Below, piece after piece: positions 6,551 to 8,779 of a DNA stretch of 8,779 nt. The notes beneath the pieces were generated by a model, which did no database searches, was not told the origin of the DNA, and worked only from the letters and a program-made list of their open reading frames with translations. Numbering within the stretch: position 1 is the stretch's first letter; every line of letters begins with the position of its first letter. The position numbers were made by a program, and so were the translations under genes. Source of the DNA: Pseudomonadota bacterium (GTDB lineage: Bacteria; Pseudomonadota; Alphaproteobacteria; Rhizobiales; Xanthobacteraceae); the NCBI GenBank assembly GCA_023390695.1, contig JAEWCJ010000160.1, forward strand, positions 1 through 8,779. Reading direction: 5' to 3'.

Positions 6551-8685
6551 GCCGCGGCCTCCTTTCGGCCGGAGAACCAGCCGATGACGTTGCGGCGAAT
6601 CCGGTGCAGCCAGCGGTCCCAGCCGGTCGCGTTGCGGATCAGTTCGGCGCGATAGAAGGACGGGCACAGCACCGCCGCATGCGCGACCTCGCCGCACAGG
6701 CCGCAGCCGACGCAGGATTCGATCACCGATGCCACCGGATCACTGCGCAGCGGATCGGGATTCGGCTTCACCGTCAGCGACGGGCAGCCCGAGAGGCGAA
6801 TGCAGGAATGATCGCCGGTGCAGATCTCGTCGTCGACGCCGTATTTGGTGCGCACCACGCGCTGTCCGTCGGCGAGCTTCTTTGCATCCTCGGCGCGCAC
6901 GCGGCGCTGCCGCGCCAACTGGCATTCGCCGTCGGCGATGATGACCTTCAGGCCCTTGTCGGGTGTCTGCATCGCCTCCTTCAGCGTCTTCACCATCTTG
7001 GCGACGCTGTAGGTGCGCACCTTGCGCAGCCATTTCACGCCGAAGGAGCGCAACGTGGCCTCGACATCCATGCCGGGTGCCGCGCCGGTGCGGCTCGCCT
7101 TGCTGGACGGCATGAATTGCAGACCGGTCGCCGAGGTGTAGCCGTTCTGCATGACGATGAGGACGCCGTCGCCCTTGTTGAACAGGTTGGAGGCGACGCC
7201 GGTGATCAATCCGTTATGCCAGAAGCCGCCGTCGCCCATGATCGCGATCGGTCGCCGGGCCATGTTTGGGCCCACCGCCGCGGCGCTCGCCAGCGACATG
7301 CCGTAGCCGAGAATCGTGTTGCCGAAGGAGAACGGCGCCAGTGTGCCGAAGGCGTGGCAGCCGATATCGGCGCTGATAAGCGTCGGTCCGATCTCGCGCT
7401 GCGCGATCTTGATCGCGCTGAACACCGGGCGTTCGGGGCAGCCGGTGCAGAATGTGGGCGGGCGCGGCGGCAGCGTGCCGACCGCCGCCTGCGCCGCCGG
7501 CAGATGCGAGACGATGCTGCCGCTGCGCTCGGCGATCGCATCGACATCGAGGCCGGCCGGACGTGTCTGGCTCAGGAAGGCGGCGAGGCCTTTCAGCAGG
7601 ACGTCGGAGGTGTATTCGCCCGCCTTCGGCAGCACATCCTTGCCGATGACGCGGGTCTGGATGTCGGCGCGGCGCAGATCGGAATTGATCGCCTCCTCGA
7701 TATATTCGGGATGACCTTCCTCGACCACGAGCACGGCGCGCTTGCCGGCGCAGAAGTCGCGGATCTCCTCCGGCACCAGCGGATAGACGACGTTGAGCAC
7801 CAGCATCGGGATGCGGGTCTTGCCGAAGGTGTCGGCGAGGCCGAGCCGCGCCAGCGCGCGCAGGACGCTGTTGGTGAGCCCGCCCATGACCACGATGCCG
7901 ATATCGTCGACGTCGCCCGGCACGATTTCGTTGAGCTTGTGCTCGCGGATGAACTTGCGCGCCGCCGGCATGCGGTCTTCCACCTTCAGCCGTTCGTGGA
8001 TGAAGGTGACGGGCGGATGTGCGAGCCGGCCATAGTCGAAACGCGGCGGCCCCTCGAGGCGGTTGAGTCCGGAATAGGCGCCGCGCCGGTTGGTCTTTGC
8101 CTCGAACTCGCCGGTGACATGGCAGGCACGGATGCGCAGCTCTAGCATCACCGGCGCGTGGCTGGCTTCCGACAATTCGAAGCCTTTCTCGACGCAGCGC
8201 ACGATGGTCGGCAGATCCGGCCGCGGATCGAGCAGCCACATCGACGACTTCAGCGCATAAGCATAGGAGCGCTCCTGGATGACGCTGGCGCCCTCGCCGT
8301 AATCCTCGCCGAGGATGATCATGGCGCCGCCGATGACGCCGGGCGACGAGAGGTTCGACAGCGCGTCGGCGGCGACATTGGTGCCGACGATGGACTTCCA
8401 CGTCACCGCGCCGCGCAGGGGGTAATTGATGGAGGCGCCGAGCATCGCCGCGGCGCTGGCTTCGTTCGAGCAGGTCTCCAGATGCACGCCGAGATCGGCC
8501 ATGATGCCTTCGGCATCGACCAGCACGTCGAGCAGGTGCGATACCGGCGCGCCCTGATACCCGCCGACATAGGACACGCCGGATTGCAGCAGCGCCTTGG
8601 TGACGGCGAGAATGCCCTCACCGTGGAAGGTATCGCCGTCGCCGAGCTTGAGCGCTTCGACTTCTTTCTTGAATGAACGTTCCAT
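6547..8685 (-). CDS. iorA: Indolepyruvate:ferredoxin oxidoreductase-type subunit alpha (TPP and Fe-S)
   Basis: Catalytic subunit of a 2-oxoacid:ferredoxin oxidoreductase acting on aryl 2-oxoacids such as indolepyruvate. It is 712 residues, somewhat longer than archaeal IorA. In order: a pyrimidine-binding domain (about 20-190) with GGYQGAP (41-47) and SNEASAA (73-79); a domain II-like linker (about 255-375); and a TPP pyrophosphate domain (about 405-600) with FCTGCPERP (412-420), DIGCHAFG (440-447), GDGGFWHNG (484-492) and NGYTSATG (514-521). The C-terminal ferredoxin part has cysteines at 622, 628 and 634 for one cluster and at 658, 661, 664 and 674 for the other (CX2CX2CX9C). In the first cluster the middle CX2CX2C cysteine is Asp625 (CTGDHSC). 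A basic, aromatic tail (690-706) follows. I chose ATG 8685, with GGAGG 7 bases upstream, over a TTG at 8706 that lacks a clear ribosome site. It starts 21 bases after the upstream membrane-protein stop and overlaps iorB by 4 bases. The exact substrate is inferred from the family. Confidence 0.95.
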   Translation of the reverse strand: MERSFKKEVEALKLGDGDTFHGEGILAVTKALLQSGVSYVGGYQGAPVSHLLDVLVDAEGIMADLGVHLETCSNEASAAAMLGASINYPLRGAVTWKSIVGTNVAADALSNLSSPGVIGGAMIILGEDYGEGASVIQERSYAYALKSSMWLLDPRPDLPTIVRCVEKGFELSEASHAPVMLELRIRACHVTGEFEAKTNRRGAYSGLNRLEGPPRFDYGRLAHPPVTFIHERLKVEDRMPAARKFIREHKLNEIVPGDVDDIGIVVMGGLTNSVLRALARLGLADTFGKTRIPMLVLNVVYPLVPEEIRDFCAGKRAVLVVEEGHPEYIEEAINSDLRRADIQTRVIGKDVLPKAGEYTSDVLLKGLAAFLSQTRPAGLDVDAIAERSGSIVSHLPAAQAAVGTLPPRPPTFCTGCPERPVFSAIKIAQREIGPTLISADIGCHAFGTLAPFSFGNTILGYGMSLASAAAVGPNMARRPIAIMGDGGFWHNGLITGVASNLFNKGDGVLIVMQNGYTSATGLQFMPSSKASRTGAAPGMDVEATLRSFGVKWLRKVRTYSVAKMVKTLKEAMQTPDKGLKVIIADGECQLARQRRVRAEDAKKLADGQRVVRTKYGVDDEICTGDHSCIRLSGCPSLTVKPNPDPLRSDPVASVIESCVGCGLCGEVAHAAVLCPSFYRAELIRNATGWDRWLHRIRRNVIGWFSGRKEAAA
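6558..6564 (-). promoter_or_regulatory. Ribosome binding site of iorB inside the iorA 3' end
   Basis: AAGGAGG on the minus strand, 7 bases before the iorB ATG and lying within the last iorA codons. Together with the ATGA overlap it fixes the iorB start at 6550. Confidence 0.75.
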
Positions 8686-8692
8686 GTCGGAG

Positions 8693-8697
8693 CCTCC
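8693..8697 (-). promoter_or_regulatory. Ribosome binding site of iorA
   Basis: GGAGG on the minus strand, 7 bases before the ATG at 8685, in the 21-base gap after the upstream stop. It decides against the alternative TTG start 7 codons earlier. Confidence 0.7.
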
Positions 8698-8706
8698 GCG
8701 CCGCAA

Positions 8707-8779
8707 CTACATGTGCGACGGCAGCCAGGTGGCGAGGATCGGGAATGCGATCAGGATCGCCAGCCGGACGATGTCGGTC
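8707..8779 (-). CDS. C-terminal end of a membrane protein, probably a TRAP transporter large permease (DctM type)
   Basis: Only the last 23 codons and a TAG stop are in the window; the 5' part lies beyond the right edge. The visible end reads TDIVRLAILIAFPILATW followed by LPSHM, a hydrophobic helix ending in a short WLPS tail. This is the typical last transmembrane segment and end of DctM large permeases as I remember them. The stop is 21 bases before the iorA start, so it is very likely cotranscribed with iorAB. If confirmed, the locus holds two TRAP permeases of different subfamilies. With so little sequence, another transporter permease cannot be excluded. Confidence 0.6.
   Translation of the reverse strand, partial: TDIVRLAILIAFPILATWLPSHM

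Noticed and set aside
5330..6655. Plus-strand frame of 441 codons opposite iorB
   Set aside because: Antisense shadow with no recognisable motif; iorB on the minus strand has clear family motifs.
6551..6697. 49-codon N-terminal extension of iorB
   Set aside because: It overlaps the conserved ferredoxin-domain end of iorA in another frame; the ATG at 6550 has AAGGAGG at ideal spacing and begins the gamma domain directly.
6604..8145. Plus-strand frame of 513 codons opposite iorA
   Set aside because: Antisense shadow with His- and Arg-rich composition; iorA is unambiguous on the minus strand.

Overview
The window reads as one minus-strand gene cluster from a high-GC alphaproteobacterium. A Rhizobiales or Bradyrhizobium-like host is my inference from base composition, codon choice and the style of the IorA and TAXI proteins; no marker gene proves it. 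There are seven coding regions, two of them cut by the window edges. Nearly every base is coding and no gap exceeds 100 bases. No rRNA, tRNA, CRISPR array, insertion sequence or integrase was seen. Coding evidence is one-sided: the long plus-strand reading frames are antisense shadows.

In transcription order (right to left) the layout is: (1) the last 23 codons of a membrane protein resembling the C-terminus of a DctM-type TRAP large permease; (2) iorA, an indolepyruvate:ferredoxin oxidoreductase-type thiamine diphosphate (TPP) and Fe-S subunit; (3) iorB, the partner gamma-domain subunit with a long C-terminal extension, overlapping iorA by ATGA; (4) a 95-base spacer with two inverted repeats and a very A-rich leader (in mRNA sense); (5) and (6) two tandem paralogous TAXI-family TRAP periplasmic binding proteins, about 60% identical; (7) a POX/acetolactate-synthase-fold TPP enzyme; (8) the first 393 codons of a fused TAXI-type TRAP permease running off the left edge.

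Taken together, this looks like an uptake-plus-catabolism unit. The TAXI binding proteins and fused permease would import an organic acid. Two unrelated TPP enzymes would act on a 2-oxoacid: IorAB by oxidative decarboxylation to an acyl-CoA, and the POX-type enzyme by non-oxidative decarboxylation or carboligation. An aryl 2-oxoacid such as indolepyruvate, phenylpyruvate or a benzoylformate-like compound is the simplest substrate guess from the IorAB family. The sequence itself does not fix the substrate.

The most interesting details are the combination itself, the CX2D-X2C iron-sulfur motif in IorA (Asp in place of a cysteine), the duplicated binding protein with divergent pocket-region segments beside a single visible permease, and the A-rich structured spacer that separates the enzyme genes from the transport genes.
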